A DNA stretch of 64,000 nucleotides from Roseimicrobium sp. ORNL1 (GCF_011044495.1 NZ_CP049143.1:5332001-5396000); one strand, 5' to 3'; shown: positions 36,256-45,891, counted from the first letter of the stretch. Program-made: numbers and translations. The notes: generated by a model from the letters alone, not told the origin.

Positions 36256-36759
36256 ATGCTCCTCACCCTTATCGCCGCCATCGACGAGAACCGCCTGCTG
36301 GCGGATGCACGCGGCATTCCGTGGAAGCTGCCCCGGGATACTGCCCACTTCCGGGAATACACCGCCGACAAGTGGCTGCTCCTTGGGCGCACGACGTATG
36401 AAGAAATGCGTGGCTGGTTCCGCACCGGTCATATGCCTCTCGTGCTCAGCTCACGCTGCGGGTGGGATCCTGAAATCGGGCGTGTCGTCTCTTCCGTGCC
36501 GCAGGCCATCGCCATGGCGGAAGCAGCCGGGCAGACAGAGCTTGTATGCATCGGCGGCGGACAAGTCTTTGCCGCCGCCCTGCCCTATGCGACCAAACTG
36601 CTGATCACACGGGTACATGCCCGCATCGAATCGCAGGGCAGGCCCGTGTACTTTCCCCACTGGGATGACTCCCAGTGGGAGGATGTCATTATTTGGCAGC
36701 AGCCTGCGGATGCAGAGCACGCCCTGTCTTTTGCTCTTCACGCGATGACGCGCCGGTAG
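36256..36759 (+). CDS. folA: Dihydrofolate reductase
   Basis: A 167-residue NADPH-dependent enzyme making tetrahydrofolate. LLTLIAAIDENRLLA begins the fold. IPWKLPRDTAHFREYT contains the catalytic acid (Asp28 region). WLLLGRTTYEEM binds NADPH. VCIGGGQVFAAALPYATKLLITRV is given as VCIGGGQVFAAALPYA and LLITRV. The length is typical. The start codon lies 5 bases after the large inverted repeat. Its last 71 bases overlap the 3' end of the convergent ccsA gene. Confidence 0.92.
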   Translation: MLLTLIAAIDENRLLADARGIPWKLPRDTAHFREYTADKWLLLGRTTYEEMRGWFRTGHMPLVLSSRCGWDPEIGRVVSSVPQAIAMAEAAGQTELVCIGGGQVFAAALPYATKLLITRVHARIESQGRPVYFPHWDDSQWEDVIIWQQPADAEHALSFALHAMTRR

Positions 36760-38974
36760 TGCCACCACCACCGGTGCGGGATTTTTTGTCCACACGCGCA
36801 AGAATCATCCCGACCACCACATAGCCGGCCAGGACTCCCCAAATGGTGTAGAGCCACCTCCAGGCTCCGCTCATTTCACCATAGTTGTGCAAGCCGAAGG
36901 AAAGCTGGTTTGTGGCGAACCATGAGAAGATGGTGATCATGCCCAGCACCACACAGGCTACATGGAAACCAGCCTCGCGAATGTAGCCGCCCAGCCGCGC
37001 GTGGAGGATGATCAGATTCATGAGCACAATCATAAGGGCGCCATTCTCCTTCGGATCCCAGCCCCAGAATCGCCCCCAGGAGTAGTTTGCCCAGATGCCA
37101 CCGAGCACGGTGCCTACCAGCGAGAGGAAGAGACCGGTAAGCACAAACGCGTACGAGATGCGCGTCAGTGTCCGTGCGTCCTCGTCACCTGCTTTCGTGA
37201 TGCGAAAGACACGGCGGGTGACGTACACCATGGAGCAGATGGCAGCCACCATGCCACACGCGTAGCCAAGATTGATGCACGGCACATGCGTCGCGAGCCA
37301 GAAGTTGGTGATCAGCACGGCCTGAAGCTGCACCAGGCTGTCCTTGCCCTCCATTTCGAAGAAGCGGATCGAGAGGAACATGCCCGCCACCCCCGCAATG
37401 CAGGCGACCGTCATCGCCAGACCCTTGCGCCGGCTGAGCCACTCCACCAGCAGCGCCCCAATCACCGAGGCCGTGGTGATGAAGATGATGGTCTCATACA
37501 GGGTCGTGATCGGCGGACGCTCCATGATCAGGCTGCGGATGGTGATACCGACCGTTCCCAGCGCCGCGCCGCTGATCATCGAGACCCAGCAGATGACCTT
37601 GCAGATCCTCTCCCACAAGCCACCCGGTGACACCCAGCTCAAAGCGAGGGCGAGGGCACCAAGGATGAACATGTACAGCGCATTCGTGAAGTAGTCCGCT
37701 CGATGCAACCCAATCTCCATGCCGATGTGTCCTGACTGCCCGCGCTCCGCCGCCGCCTTGGTCAGCAGGTCCACCGCTTCATGGACCTTCGTCTTGAATT
37801 CACCACTGCTCGCCGTGCCTGCCACACGTCCCAGCTCGCCATAGGCGCCCAGCATGGCGTACTCGTGCGGGGAAAGCTCGCCACCCTTCAGCACCACTTC
37901 CTCCATGAGGACACCCGGACTTTTCCAGTTCTCAAGTTTCTTGTCGTCCGGCGGGAAGATGTTGAGCTGTTCCTGAGGCACACTGTTCATCCTCGCGGAC
38001 AGAAGACTGCGGTAGAAATGGAAGAACCACCGGTTTATTGCAGGTGCGGCCGCATCAGGATGCTCCTTGAGGTAGGCCGCCACCTTGGGCAGCAGGGTGG
38101 CAATGGACGGATTGGGGTCATCCGCAGGAGAAAGGATCTCCGCAGGCACCTTGCTGATCTGATCGCCAAACGGCTGCCGGGCGAAATCGAGGTGACCCAG
38201 CATCAGCTCAAAGTCCAGGAAGTCCTGGCTCAGCTTGTAGATGGCACGGTACTCCGGTGAGAGCGTTTGCGGATCCACGCCGCGGAACTCCTCCATTTTT
38301 TCCGCGAGCTTCTCACGCCCCTCGGAAATCTCATTGTAGGAATAGCGGTCCCGCTTGCCCTTGCCGTGCAGGTTCAGGATCACCACCGCGTCCGAGTTGT
38401 CCACCACGAAGACGTTGAGCTCTTTTGCGATGTCCGGGCGGAAGAGCGTGATGAGCAGCCACTCCATGGCGCTGAGCTTCGCGCTGCCCTTCGCATTCAC
38501 CACCGGCTTCCCGGTCTGCGGATCGAGCACCGGCTCGACCTTGCCCGTTGCTTCATTGAACTTCTCCGCACGGAGGCTCTGCTTGCCATGCATCGGCAGT
38601 AGCAGCGTGGTACGCGCCACACTCTCCAGCGGCTTGATGCGACCGTGCTGTTGCACGGGTATCCTTGCCATGGTGTTTACCACTTCGGGATCCAGCAGCG
38701 TTTCCAGTGAGATCAAAGGCACCGGTTTCGCGGCGGCAGGTTCCGCAGGAGCAGTCGTGGTCGCTGCAGGTGTTGGTGCTGCTGCGGGTACAGGCGCAGC
38801 CTCTGGTGCTGCTGGAGATGCAGGTGCAACGGCAGGAGCCGCGGCGGACGCGTGAGGATCCGCCGGCTTGGCGGGAGTTTGAGTTTCCGCCTGCTGGGCA
38901 TTGGCGAGCAGCGGCAGGAGAACCAAGGCGGCAACACACGCCGTGAGGTTCGTCGTCAGACGGGAAGCTTTCAT
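36689..38974 (-). CDS. ccsA: Cytochrome c biogenesis protein CcsA with large periplasmic N-terminal region
   Basis: A 761-residue heme-handling membrane protein of the System II (ResBC) pathway. Residues 1-25 are a signal-like helix, 26-85 an Ala/Pro linker, and 86-430 a soluble region (PVQQHGRIKPLESVART, YSYNEISEGREKL) that is also seen in Bacteroidetes/Verrucomicrobia forms. Residues about 440-740 carry eight or so helices with the heme (WWD) motif WGRFWGWDPKENGAL and conserved His (FWLATHVPCINLGY; NQLSFGLHNYG). It follows resB by 39 bases. The last 23 codons overlap the convergent dihydrofolate reductase gene. Confidence 0.93.
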   Translation of the reverse strand: MKASRLTTNLTACVAALVLLPLLANAQQAETQTPAKPADPHASAAAPAVAPASPAAPEAAPVPAAAPTPAATTTAPAEPAAAKPVPLISLETLLDPEVVNTMARIPVQQHGRIKPLESVARTTLLLPMHGKQSLRAEKFNEATGKVEPVLDPQTGKPVVNAKGSAKLSAMEWLLITLFRPDIAKELNVFVVDNSDAVVILNLHGKGKRDRYSYNEISEGREKLAEKMEEFRGVDPQTLSPEYRAIYKLSQDFLDFELMLGHLDFARQPFGDQISKVPAEILSPADDPNPSIATLLPKVAAYLKEHPDAAAPAINRWFFHFYRSLLSARMNSVPQEQLNIFPPDDKKLENWKSPGVLMEEVVLKGGELSPHEYAMLGAYGELGRVAGTASSGEFKTKVHEAVDLLTKAAAERGQSGHIGMEIGLHRADYFTNALYMFILGALALALSWVSPGGLWERICKVICWVSMISGAALGTVGITIRSLIMERPPITTLYETIIFITTASVIGALLVEWLSRRKGLAMTVACIAGVAGMFLSIRFFEMEGKDSLVQLQAVLITNFWLATHVPCINLGYACGMVAAICSMVYVTRRVFRITKAGDEDARTLTRISYAFVLTGLFLSLVGTVLGGIWANYSWGRFWGWDPKENGALMIVLMNLIILHARLGGYIREAGFHVACVVLGMITIFSWFATNQLSFGLHNYGEMSGAWRWLYTIWGVLAGYVVVGMILARVDKKSRTGGGGTTGASSREEQKTGRALHPQAAAK

Positions 38975-39013
38975 GGAAGGAGAAGGCTGGGCGAAGACAG
39001 GGGCTACAGGTTC

Positions 39014-40336
39014 TTAGACACTCGGCGGCGCCACAGGCGCTGTCTTCCGTGCGCTTTGGCCAAGGAATTTCAGCAGATGCCAGACAAGGTTCATCAACAG
39101 CCCGATCATCGCGGCGATGAGTGCAATCAATGGCCAGTGGTCGGAGGGATTGCTCGCCACCTGGAACATGGAGGACTGCTGGCCTCCGTGGTCGGCGGCT
39201 TCCGCGTCGAAGGAGCTCTGGAAGAAGGCGTACCCGCCATACCGCAGCGGCTCATTCATCGTGATCACCTTCTCCTCGGACTTTCCGTCACGGATCACCG
39301 TCACATGGCTGGTGAACTTCCTCGCCATGTTCGTGCCGGGATGCGTTTCACGCACGAACTTGTCCAGCTTCACCTCAAACGGCAGGGGATACTGGCGGCG
39401 GCCGATGCTCACGCCGTAGGATTCATCACCAATGGTCACGGTCCAGGGCGCGCGCTCAAGGCGGAAGACGATGCCCAGGTGCTCCGCCTTGGTCTTCTTA
39501 TCGATAGCCTTCACGTAGGCTCCGTTGACGAGTTGCTCATGCTGCAGCGGCTTCCCTTCGGCATCGCGCACAGGCAGTTCCTGGAGGATGAAACCATCCA
39601 CCACCATGCTCTGCGGATCCGACGGCTTCGCGGGGCGGACCGTGCTGTTCGGCATGTAGTTCATCACCATGAGGTCGAAGGGAAGGCTGTCGTTGTAGAA
39701 CGTGCGCGCTTTTCCTTTGGTGAGATCGTCAAACTGGCTGTCAGGAATCATCATCGCCACCCTCTTGCCGTCCTTGGGAGCGGGTTCGAGCTTTTCAATC
39801 TGGATGGCGCTGACGTGAAACGCGTTGAACTCATCCACGGTCTGATTCTCCGTCACCCACACGGCTCCCTCGGACTTTCCAAGCAAGGACACGAGGCCCG
39901 CCAGCAGCATGAACACCACGGAGACGTGCGCAATGAGCACGCCAATGAGGCCGAAGTTTGGCATGACGCTGTTCTTCAGGCCCGCGCGAATGCGCAGGAT
40001 GATGCGGGTGATACCACCGCAGATCATGTTCAGAGCCAGCAGGCCCATCAGCAGTCCACCACCGGGCAGGAAAATGGGCAGCACCCACTCCCCTTCATAG
40101 GGAATCTGCATCGCACGGAGGCAGCAGTCGATGTCGATATTGTAGATGTACCAGGACTCGAAATACTTCCGCTGGCTCTCATAGAGACCATGCTCAAGCT
40201 GCTCCAGCGTCCCGAGGAACGTCATGAGCAACAGCAGCGTGAGCACCACCACGGCAAAGCCGAACGATGCAAAAATATTAAACACCCTCGAGGGGAACGA
40301 GGGGGCCTTGGGGGCAGTCACAGAGTCTTTTTTCAT
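39014..40336 (-). CDS. resB: ResB-like cytochrome c biogenesis protein
   Basis: A 440-residue membrane protein, partner of CcsA. Three N-terminal helices (FASFGFAVVVLTLLLLMTFLG at about 22; a second near 85, GGLLMGLLALNMICGG; a third near 125) frame a large periplasmic domain (SAIQIEKLEPAPKDG, YALFQSSFDAEAADHGGQQSS-like near 390) and a last helix near 405. LGTLEQLEHGLYESQRKYF after helix one is typical of ResB/Ccs1 in this lineage. It overlaps the preceding lipoprotein gene by 4 bases. Confidence 0.92.
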   Translation of the reverse strand: MKKDSVTAPKAPSFPSRVFNIFASFGFAVVVLTLLLLMTFLGTLEQLEHGLYESQRKYFESWYIYNIDIDCCLRAMQIPYEGEWVLPIFLPGGGLLMGLLALNMICGGITRIILRIRAGLKNSVMPNFGLIGVLIAHVSVVFMLLAGLVSLLGKSEGAVWVTENQTVDEFNAFHVSAIQIEKLEPAPKDGKRVAMMIPDSQFDDLTKGKARTFYNDSLPFDLMVMNYMPNSTVRPAKPSDPQSMVVDGFILQELPVRDAEGKPLQHEQLVNGAYVKAIDKKTKAEHLGIVFRLERAPWTVTIGDESYGVSIGRRQYPLPFEVKLDKFVRETHPGTNMARKFTSHVTVIRDGKSEEKVITMNEPLRYGGYAFFQSSFDAEAADHGGQQSSMFQVASNPSDHWPLIALIAAMIGLLMNLVWHLLKFLGQSARKTAPVAPPSV

Positions 40337-41010
40337 CGTTGAACCTTGAGCTGGAGCGAGCGGCTGAATTCATCGAAAGCGGCTTCGTTCTCCTTCACTA
40401 GTGCTTTCGGCCCCACCATTTTGACAAAGATCATAAACTTTTCATCGGCATGGAGAATGCCGAGCATGCGGTAGTCCTTCGCCGCTTCCGCCTTGCCCAT
40501 GTCGGTGAAGTCACCATCAAAAGACACAAACCGGGCCTCATTGTTGAATAAGGGCTTCTTGGGAAGGGCGGCAAATTCCTCCGGTGTGTAAGGCGGCAGC
40601 CCCATCTGGGCGCGCCAGCGGTTCACGTTGGCTTCCATGCCACCACCCCCACCGGCGAGGATGCTCAGGAAGCACTGGCCCTCCTGGTTCGGACCGAATC
40701 GCATGTCCAGCCACCGGATGCCCCGGGCTGCGCCGCTCGGTTTCACCGAGACCCACCCAGTCGGAGTGATCCATTCAAAGATCTGCTCGGCCGCAGGCGT
40801 CTCAGGCGGCGCCATCTCAGGAGGCGCTTCCTGCTCAAGCTGCGGGAACCGGCTCGCGCTGGACGTTCCAATCGGAGGGCGTGTGGAATGTTTGGAGATC
40901 TCGCGTGTCTCCTTGATTTGCACCCTCTCGCCCACTCGATCGCAACCTGTCATGGAGAGGCAGGTCACCGCAGAGGAGAAAAGGAGAATGGAACGTGAAA
41001 TCGGCATCAC
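40333..41010 (-). CDS. Lipoprotein encoded with ResB/CcsA, unknown function
   Basis: A 225-residue protein with a lipobox (LSMTGC, Cys23). After a Pro/Glu-rich linker, residues about 75-225 (FEWITPTGWVSVKPSGAARG, MRFGPNQEGQCFLSILAGGGGG, VNRWRAQMGLPPYTPEEFAALP, MLGILHADEKFMIFVKMVGPK, NEAAFDEFSRSLQ) form one domain seen in PsbP/DUF1795-like proteins, which often assess substrates in the envelope; this is recalled similarity. Because it is translationally coupled to resB, a role in cytochrome maturation or in the quinol oxidase chain is plausible. Confidence 0.78.
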   Translation of the reverse strand: MMPISRSILLFSSAVTCLSMTGCDRVGERVQIKETREISKHSTRPPIGTSSASRFPQLEQEAPPEMAPPETPAAEQIFEWITPTGWVSVKPSGAARGIRWLDMRFGPNQEGQCFLSILAGGGGGMEANVNRWRAQMGLPPYTPEEFAALPKKPLFNNEARFVSFDGDFTDMGKAEAAKDYRMLGILHADEKFMIFVKMVGPKALVKENEAAFDEFSRSLQLKVQR

Positions 41011-41044
41011 AAAAGAAAACGGGGAGTCAGGGAAAACGTTAGAC

Positions 41045-41067
41045 GCGGAACCTGGGTGAGGTTCCGC
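41045..41067 (-). terminator. Hairpin after the cytochrome/LRR gene
   Basis: GCGGAACCT pairs perfectly with AGGTTCCGC around a 5-base loop, 69 bases beyond the stop of the cytochrome/LRR gene. On the minus strand it is followed by GTCTAACGTTTTCCC, a weak T-run. It may reduce read-through into the lipoprotein-resB-ccsA genes. Confidence 0.35.
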
Positions 41068-41135
41068 GAAGAGCGGGGTAAGGAGGGAGCCATTCGCCCT
41101 CCATGAGGAAGCTCACTCGGGCAAGAGCTGCTTCA

Positions 41136-44100
41136 TCATTTCTTGTTCGCTGCCGGAGCCGCGGCGGGTGCAGCCGTTGGCGGTGCATCAGCCGATTTCG
41201 GCTGTGCGGCCGGAGCTGGCGCGGGGGCTGGTGTGGCAGCGGGAGCAGGAGCTGGGGTGGTGGCGGGTTTGGCTTCAGGCTTGGCAGGAGCAGCGGGTGC
41301 AGGCGCAGGGGCCGGAGTCGCCGCAGGCTTTGGAGGCTCAGGCTTCTTCTCCTCTTTCTTCGGCTCGGGCTTCTTTTCTTCCTTCTTGGGCTCGGGAGCA
41401 GGAGGAGCCGGGGGCTTGGCAGCTTCAATCAGCTTCGCAATCTCCGCTTCGCTGAGACCCACGTTCACCACGAGCCCGGGCACCGCGCCTTCGAGCTTCT
41501 TGGCGGCATCTTTCGTCACCGCGGTCTGCCACACGAAGAGTTTCTTCAGCGCCTTGTTGGCAGCGAGTTTCGCAATACCGGCATCCGTCACCTTGGTGCC
41601 GTAGAGATTGAGGTACTCAAGGTTTTGCAGACCCGCCAGCTGCGCGAGACCGGCATCCGTCACGGCGGTGTTTTCCAGATGCAGGCGCTGCAGCGCGGGC
41701 ATCTTGCCGACCGTGGCCAGACCAGCGTCCGTCACCTTGCTGCGGCCGAGATCCAGCCAGGCAATATGCGGGGCGGCAGGAGCCAGCTCAGCCAGTTCCT
41801 TGTCACCAAACTTATCCGCGGCATTCACACATCCGAAGCGAAGCTGCTCGGTGTCCAGCGCGAGCGGCATCAGCGTGGCATTCAGTGCGGTCATCTTCGC
41901 GGTAACTTCCGCCACCGCCTTCTTCTCCGCATCCGTCAGCGGCTTGGCCTTGGGCTTCTCGTCTTTCTTGGCCACGGCATTCGCCGCAGGCTTCGAGCTC
42001 GCGAGACCCTTCAGGAAGGCGTCGATCTCCGGGGACTTCTTTGCCGCAGCGACGGTCAGGTCATCCTTGGCGCCTTCCGCGATCCACCACTCTAGCAGGG
42101 CGATTTCCGCCTTGGTGAGCTGGGGCTCATCGCTCGGCGGCATGTGGTCGTCATCATCCACCGGAAGCTTCGAGCGCACCAGCAGCAGGCTGTCCTTCAC
42201 ATTGCCGCCGATGACCGTGGTCTCACCATCGCTGCCGCCTTTGAGCGCATCGGCGAAGGTGTGGAGCTTCAGCTTGCCCTTGGACTTCTCCGTGCCGTGG
42301 CAAGCCACGCACTTGGCTTCGAGAATGGGCAGCACCACGTCGGCAAAAACCTTGGCATTGGGGTCGCCAGCCTTGGGAAGGGCCGTGCCTTCGACTTTGC
42401 CAGCCGCCGTAGTGGCAGCAGCAGGCGCAGGGGCCGCAGCAGGTTTCGCTGGCGTGGCCGGAGCAGGAGCAGTGGGAGCCGCTGCGGGTGCGGCAGCAGG
42501 TGCAGGTGCCACAGCGGCGACCGCCTTGGCGTTGTCTGCGTCCGTCCAGCCGGTGTTCACCAGCATGGCAGCGTGCTTGGCCTTGTAGGCCTCCGCCGCG
42601 GGGCGAGTCACGCCCGTCTGCCACAGGTAGACAGACTTCAACTTGCCGAGTGCCTCAAGGTTGGTGAAGACCTTGTCCGTCACCTTGGTGCCATAGAGAT
42701 TGAGGTATTCCAGATTGGCCAGGCTCTTGAGCTTCTCAACGCCCGTGTCCGTGATGGCGGTGTTTTCGAGATGCAGTTCCTTGAGGTTCGTCATCTTCAC
42801 GATGCTGTCGCAGGCGGCATCCGTGACCTTGGTGCGGGCCAGATCCAGCGCCACGATGTTCGCGGCAACCGGCTCAAGGTCCTTCAGGTTCGCGTCTGCG
42901 TAGTCCTTGGCCACATTCAATGCAGTGAAGCGGAGTTGCTTCGCGTCTGCGGCGATGGGCGCCAGGCTCGCGCCGGAGCCGTTGATTTTCTTCATCGCCT
43001 CAGCCACGGCAGGGTCCACCTGGGCCGCTGCCTCAGCCATCACCAGGAACGCGGGCGGCGTGCTGCCACCGGAACCGGACTTCGCCTTGGCAAGCAACGT
43101 CTCCACGGTGCCATTCAGCTCGGCGGGGATCCTGGCCTTCGCCTCGGACAGCTTCAGGTCCTTGCTGGCACCTTCCTTCACCCACCAGCTCAGCAGGGCA
43201 ACCTCCTCTTTCTTGGGCTGGGACTTGTTGCTCGGAGGCATGTGCATGTCATCCGGATCATCATCCACCGGGATGAGCATGGTGGTGATCATCAGGCTCT
43301 TGTCCGCCTGGCCAGGCACCACGTTGTACCCCTTGTCACCGCCCTTGAGCATGAGCTCATGGGTGTGAAGGCGGAGGCCGCCCTTGTCCTTGTCAGCGCC
43401 ATGGCAGCCGTAGCAATAGTTCTGCACCACCGGAGCCACCAGCGCGGCATACACTGTGGGGTCTGAGGGATCTCCGTTGGCCACCGCGGTCTGCGGATGG
43501 TCATTTCCCTGCTCAGGAGCGCCATTCTCCGCTGTCTGGGTATCCTTGCGCAGAGGCCCGAAGAAAGACAGCAGCCACTCCTCCCCTTTCTCCACCGAGG
43601 TCTGTGCCACAGGGGGGGCGTGGTCGAGCAGGTAGTCCGGACCATGCACCATGTTGCCCCCGAGGTGTGCACCCACACTCATCACGGCCAGCGTGCTCAC
43701 CATGAAAAAGCGATGCATGATGGGAATGCGACCGCTGGAGTCGGTGATGAGCTTGAACACAAAGGACAAAATCGCGAGCACCGCCGTGGCAAGGCCCAGC
43801 GTCTGGTGTGCCTGGAAAGTCGCGCTGTCATAACCACCCTCGCGGGAGAGCAGCACCCCAAGAATCACCGCAAACACCGCGCCCAGCGCGCCTACACCCA
43901 TGATGAAGGTGATCGCCGGCTTCAGTGCGTCGCCCAGAGGACTGCGGCGGATGGCCAGCACATCCATGAGCGCCGCCAAAAAGAGCACACCCACTGGCAC
44001 GTGCACCGCGATGGGATGGAACCTGCCGAAGAAGAGCGCCCAAGTCGGCGTGGGCACCTCACGTCCAGCATTTTGCAGAGGCGGGTACATGTAGAGCCCC

Positions 44101-44276
44101 AGGGCAAACACCACAATGATCCCCACTGCGGACGCCCACCCCAAAAGTGAAGTGCGTGGGGTGCGGTTCGCAGGAATGGGCTGATCAGAAGCGTCGTCGG
44201 GGCTCAAGCTGGCAGCGGAAGCGGTCGGCATGGGTAAGGGAGCGGGGTAATATACAGGTGAGGAGACGGGATACAA
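41136..44276 (-). CDS. Membrane c-type cytochrome with duplicated cytochrome-plus-leucine-rich-repeat modules
   Basis: A 1046-residue protein. Residues about 45-215 hold five helices resembling DUF2231 (FFGRFHPIAVHVPVGVLFL). Then come two copies of one module: a PSCyt1-like cytochrome with CXXCH (CYGCHGADKDKGGLRLH; CVACHGTEKSKGKLKLH), a conserved MPPS metal/heme ligand region, LSWWVKEGA/LEWWIAEGA, a helical spacer, and a set of leucine-rich repeats (LKELHLENTAITDTGVEKL; LQRLHLENTAVTDAGLAQL; LEYLNLYGTKVTD in both). The two are joined and closed by Pro/Ala/Lys linkers; the last 120 residues are almost only Pro, Ala, Lys and Glu. Heme is attached outside the membrane, consistent with ResB/CcsA genes downstream. 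A role in respiration or in polymer sensing is unknown. Confidence 0.88.
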   Translation of the reverse strand: MYPVSSPVYYPAPLPMPTASAASLSPDDASDQPIPANRTPRTSLLGWASAVGIIVVFALGLYMYPPLQNAGREVPTPTWALFFGRFHPIAVHVPVGVLFLAALMDVLAIRRSPLGDALKPAITFIMGVGALGAVFAVILGVLLSREGGYDSATFQAHQTLGLATAVLAILSFVFKLITDSSGRIPIMHRFFMVSTLAVMSVGAHLGGNMVHGPDYLLDHAPPVAQTSVEKGEEWLLSFFGPLRKDTQTAENGAPEQGNDHPQTAVANGDPSDPTVYAALVAPVVQNYCYGCHGADKDKGGLRLHTHELMLKGGDKGYNVVPGQADKSLMITTMLIPVDDDPDDMHMPPSNKSQPKKEEVALLSWWVKEGASKDLKLSEAKARIPAELNGTVETLLAKAKSGSGGSTPPAFLVMAEAAAQVDPAVAEAMKKINGSGASLAPIAADAKQLRFTALNVAKDYADANLKDLEPVAANIVALDLARTKVTDAACDSIVKMTNLKELHLENTAITDTGVEKLKSLANLEYLNLYGTKVTDKVFTNLEALGKLKSVYLWQTGVTRPAAEAYKAKHAAMLVNTGWTDADNAKAVAAVAPAPAAAPAAAPTAPAPATPAKPAAAPAPAAATTAAGKVEGTALPKAGDPNAKVFADVVLPILEAKCVACHGTEKSKGKLKLHTFADALKGGSDGETTVIGGNVKDSLLLVRSKLPVDDDDHMPPSDEPQLTKAEIALLEWWIAEGAKDDLTVAAAKKSPEIDAFLKGLASSKPAANAVAKKDEKPKAKPLTDAEKKAVAEVTAKMTALNATLMPLALDTEQLRFGCVNAADKFGDKELAELAPAAPHIAWLDLGRSKVTDAGLATVGKMPALQRLHLENTAVTDAGLAQLAGLQNLEYLNLYGTKVTDAGIAKLAANKALKKLFVWQTAVTKDAAKKLEGAVPGLVVNVGLSEAEIAKLIEAAKPPAPPAPEPKKEEKKPEPKKEEKKPEPPKPAATPAPAPAPAAPAKPEAKPATTPAPAPAATPAPAPAPAAQPKSADAPPTAAPAAAPAANKK

Positions 44277-44342
44277 AACGACAGGGAAAGCCTCGTTAAT
44301 TCATTTCCCCTACAAATTAACCATCACACAAGATCCCCGCTT

Positions 44343-45839
44343 TTACCCGGCAAAGTAGCCGTTCTGAAGGTCATACGGGAGTTGGAGCAATGTCAGTACA
44401 AGCCAGAAAGCAAGAAACACCAGCGTCAGCGCCTTGGTGGTGGAGATGGTCCAGCTTCCCAGTTTGAACGAATCACGTCGCAGCATGGCCGCCACGGCAG
44501 TCATGCAGAACAAAAGCGGCACGAGCGAAATGGAATTGAGCAGTCGCGGCCCCACCTTCAGCGGTGTGAACCAGCCAAAGAGGTAGACCAGCACGGTGAG
44601 AAAGGCGGCCAGGAACAAGATGCCCCCACTCCACGACCACGTGCCGAAGACTGCCTCATTCCACCGCCGTGAAGCAGCCCACACCACAATCCCAGCCCAC
44701 ATGATTTGTAGCCAGTGGATGGCGGTGTACTCGTCGTAGTTGTTCGTGAACATCATGGAGACGCCCTTCACGAAGCGCTTCTTGATCTGCGGCCAGGTGT
44801 GCTGATTCCAGTAATTCTTTGCCGTGGGCAGTGCCTCGGGGTGATCGATTTTTCCGTCTCCATCCTTGTCAACGAGCGAGAGGTCGCGATCGAGGCCCAT
44901 CTTTTGCAGCTCATGCTTCTGCTGCGTGTCCTCCGCCCACATGTAGTACTTGCTCTGCACATTGTGGAAGGGATCGCCGAACAGCTTCCACGACGTGTAC
45001 AGGTACTGGGACATCGGCAGGATATAGGCACCCAGCGTCACCAATCCCGCGATCACAATGGCCCTCCTCCGCGGCCAGTCCCTCGCACAGAGAAGCTGTA
45101 GCCCCTGGATCAGTCCCATGAGGCCCAGCGCCACCAGCGCATTGGCCTTCGTCAGGTGCCACGCACACAGGACAAGTCCACAGACGAGCGCATTCTTCCA
45201 CGTGGGCTCATGCAGCGTCTTCACCACCATGAATGTGCCGACGGTGATCAAAGTCGTGAGCAGGATCTCCGGCTGCACGTAGGGAGACTTCAGCATGTAA
45301 AGCTGGAAGGCCGCCACCAGGATGAACGCCACGGCCAGCCAGTTCCCCAGCCACCCACGAAAGACAAAAAACATGAGCACCAGGCAGGCGAGCGACAGGT
45401 AGATATTGAACGCCCGCGCCGTGGGGAAGAAGTCGGAAACATACTGCCGCTGCGCCTCGATGGTGGGCTCCATCTTCACCTCGGGCGCTGCAAACGCCAA
45501 CAGCCACATGTACATCGGCATGCGCATGCGGGTGGTGAACTGGCTGATGCCATGCTCACGCAGGTTCTGCGCGTAGTTCATGTACACCCGCTGGTCATTC
45601 ATGTCGAAGGAGCGCAACGGCCTGCCGGCCTTCTCCTGGGCCTCAAAACTCCCTCCGTAAATGTGCTGCCGCTCATAGGCGAGTTGCTTGTCGATGGTGC
45701 TGGACACCTCCGTGCCGTGCTGGATGGCCCGTGCCACATACCACCACGCCGCGACCGCCAGGCATGCCACCACCACCGCGGTGAACCACCGAGGCGCCTT
45801 CGTACCGGGAGCGAGCAACTGTCGCAGAAAATCAGCCAT
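44343..45839 (-). CDS. Polytopic membrane protein, GT-C glycosyltransferase-like, with an EF-hand-like loop
   Basis: A 498-residue protein with about 10-11 hydrophobic helices. An early extracytoplasmic segment (SFDMNDQRVYMNYAQNLREHG) resembles the first loop of ArnT/PMT-type GT-C enzymes, which contains acidic catalytic residues. A soluble loop near residue 315-330 reads LVDKDGDGKIDHPEALP, a canonical EF-hand calcium loop pattern (D-x-D-G-D-G-x-I-D). The likely role is transfer of a sugar from a polyprenyl donor; no donor or acceptor can be named. It lies 66 bases upstream of the cytochrome/LRR gene in the same direction. Confidence 0.75.
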   Translation of the reverse strand: MADFLRQLLAPGTKAPRWFTAVVVACLAVAAWWYVARAIQHGTEVSSTIDKQLAYERQHIYGGSFEAQEKAGRPLRSFDMNDQRVYMNYAQNLREHGISQFTTRMRMPMYMWLLAFAAPEVKMEPTIEAQRQYVSDFFPTARAFNIYLSLACLVLMFFVFRGWLGNWLAVAFILVAAFQLYMLKSPYVQPEILLTTLITVGTFMVVKTLHEPTWKNALVCGLVLCAWHLTKANALVALGLMGLIQGLQLLCARDWPRRRAIVIAGLVTLGAYILPMSQYLYTSWKLFGDPFHNVQSKYYMWAEDTQQKHELQKMGLDRDLSLVDKDGDGKIDHPEALPTAKNYWNQHTWPQIKKRFVKGVSMMFTNNYDEYTAIHWLQIMWAGIVVWAASRRWNEAVFGTWSWSGGILFLAAFLTVLVYLFGWFTPLKVGPRLLNSISLVPLLFCMTAVAAMLRRDSFKLGSWTISTTKALTLVFLAFWLVLTLLQLPYDLQNGYFAG

Positions 45840-45891
45840 GAGCCGCGCAGAGTAGAGGGCCGCGCATGCTGGTCAACATGGGAGAACGTAG

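Noticed and set aside
38852-40342. 496-residue plus-strand frame opposite resB
   Set aside because: Composition is Arg/His-heavy and no domain is seen; resB on the minus strand is clear.
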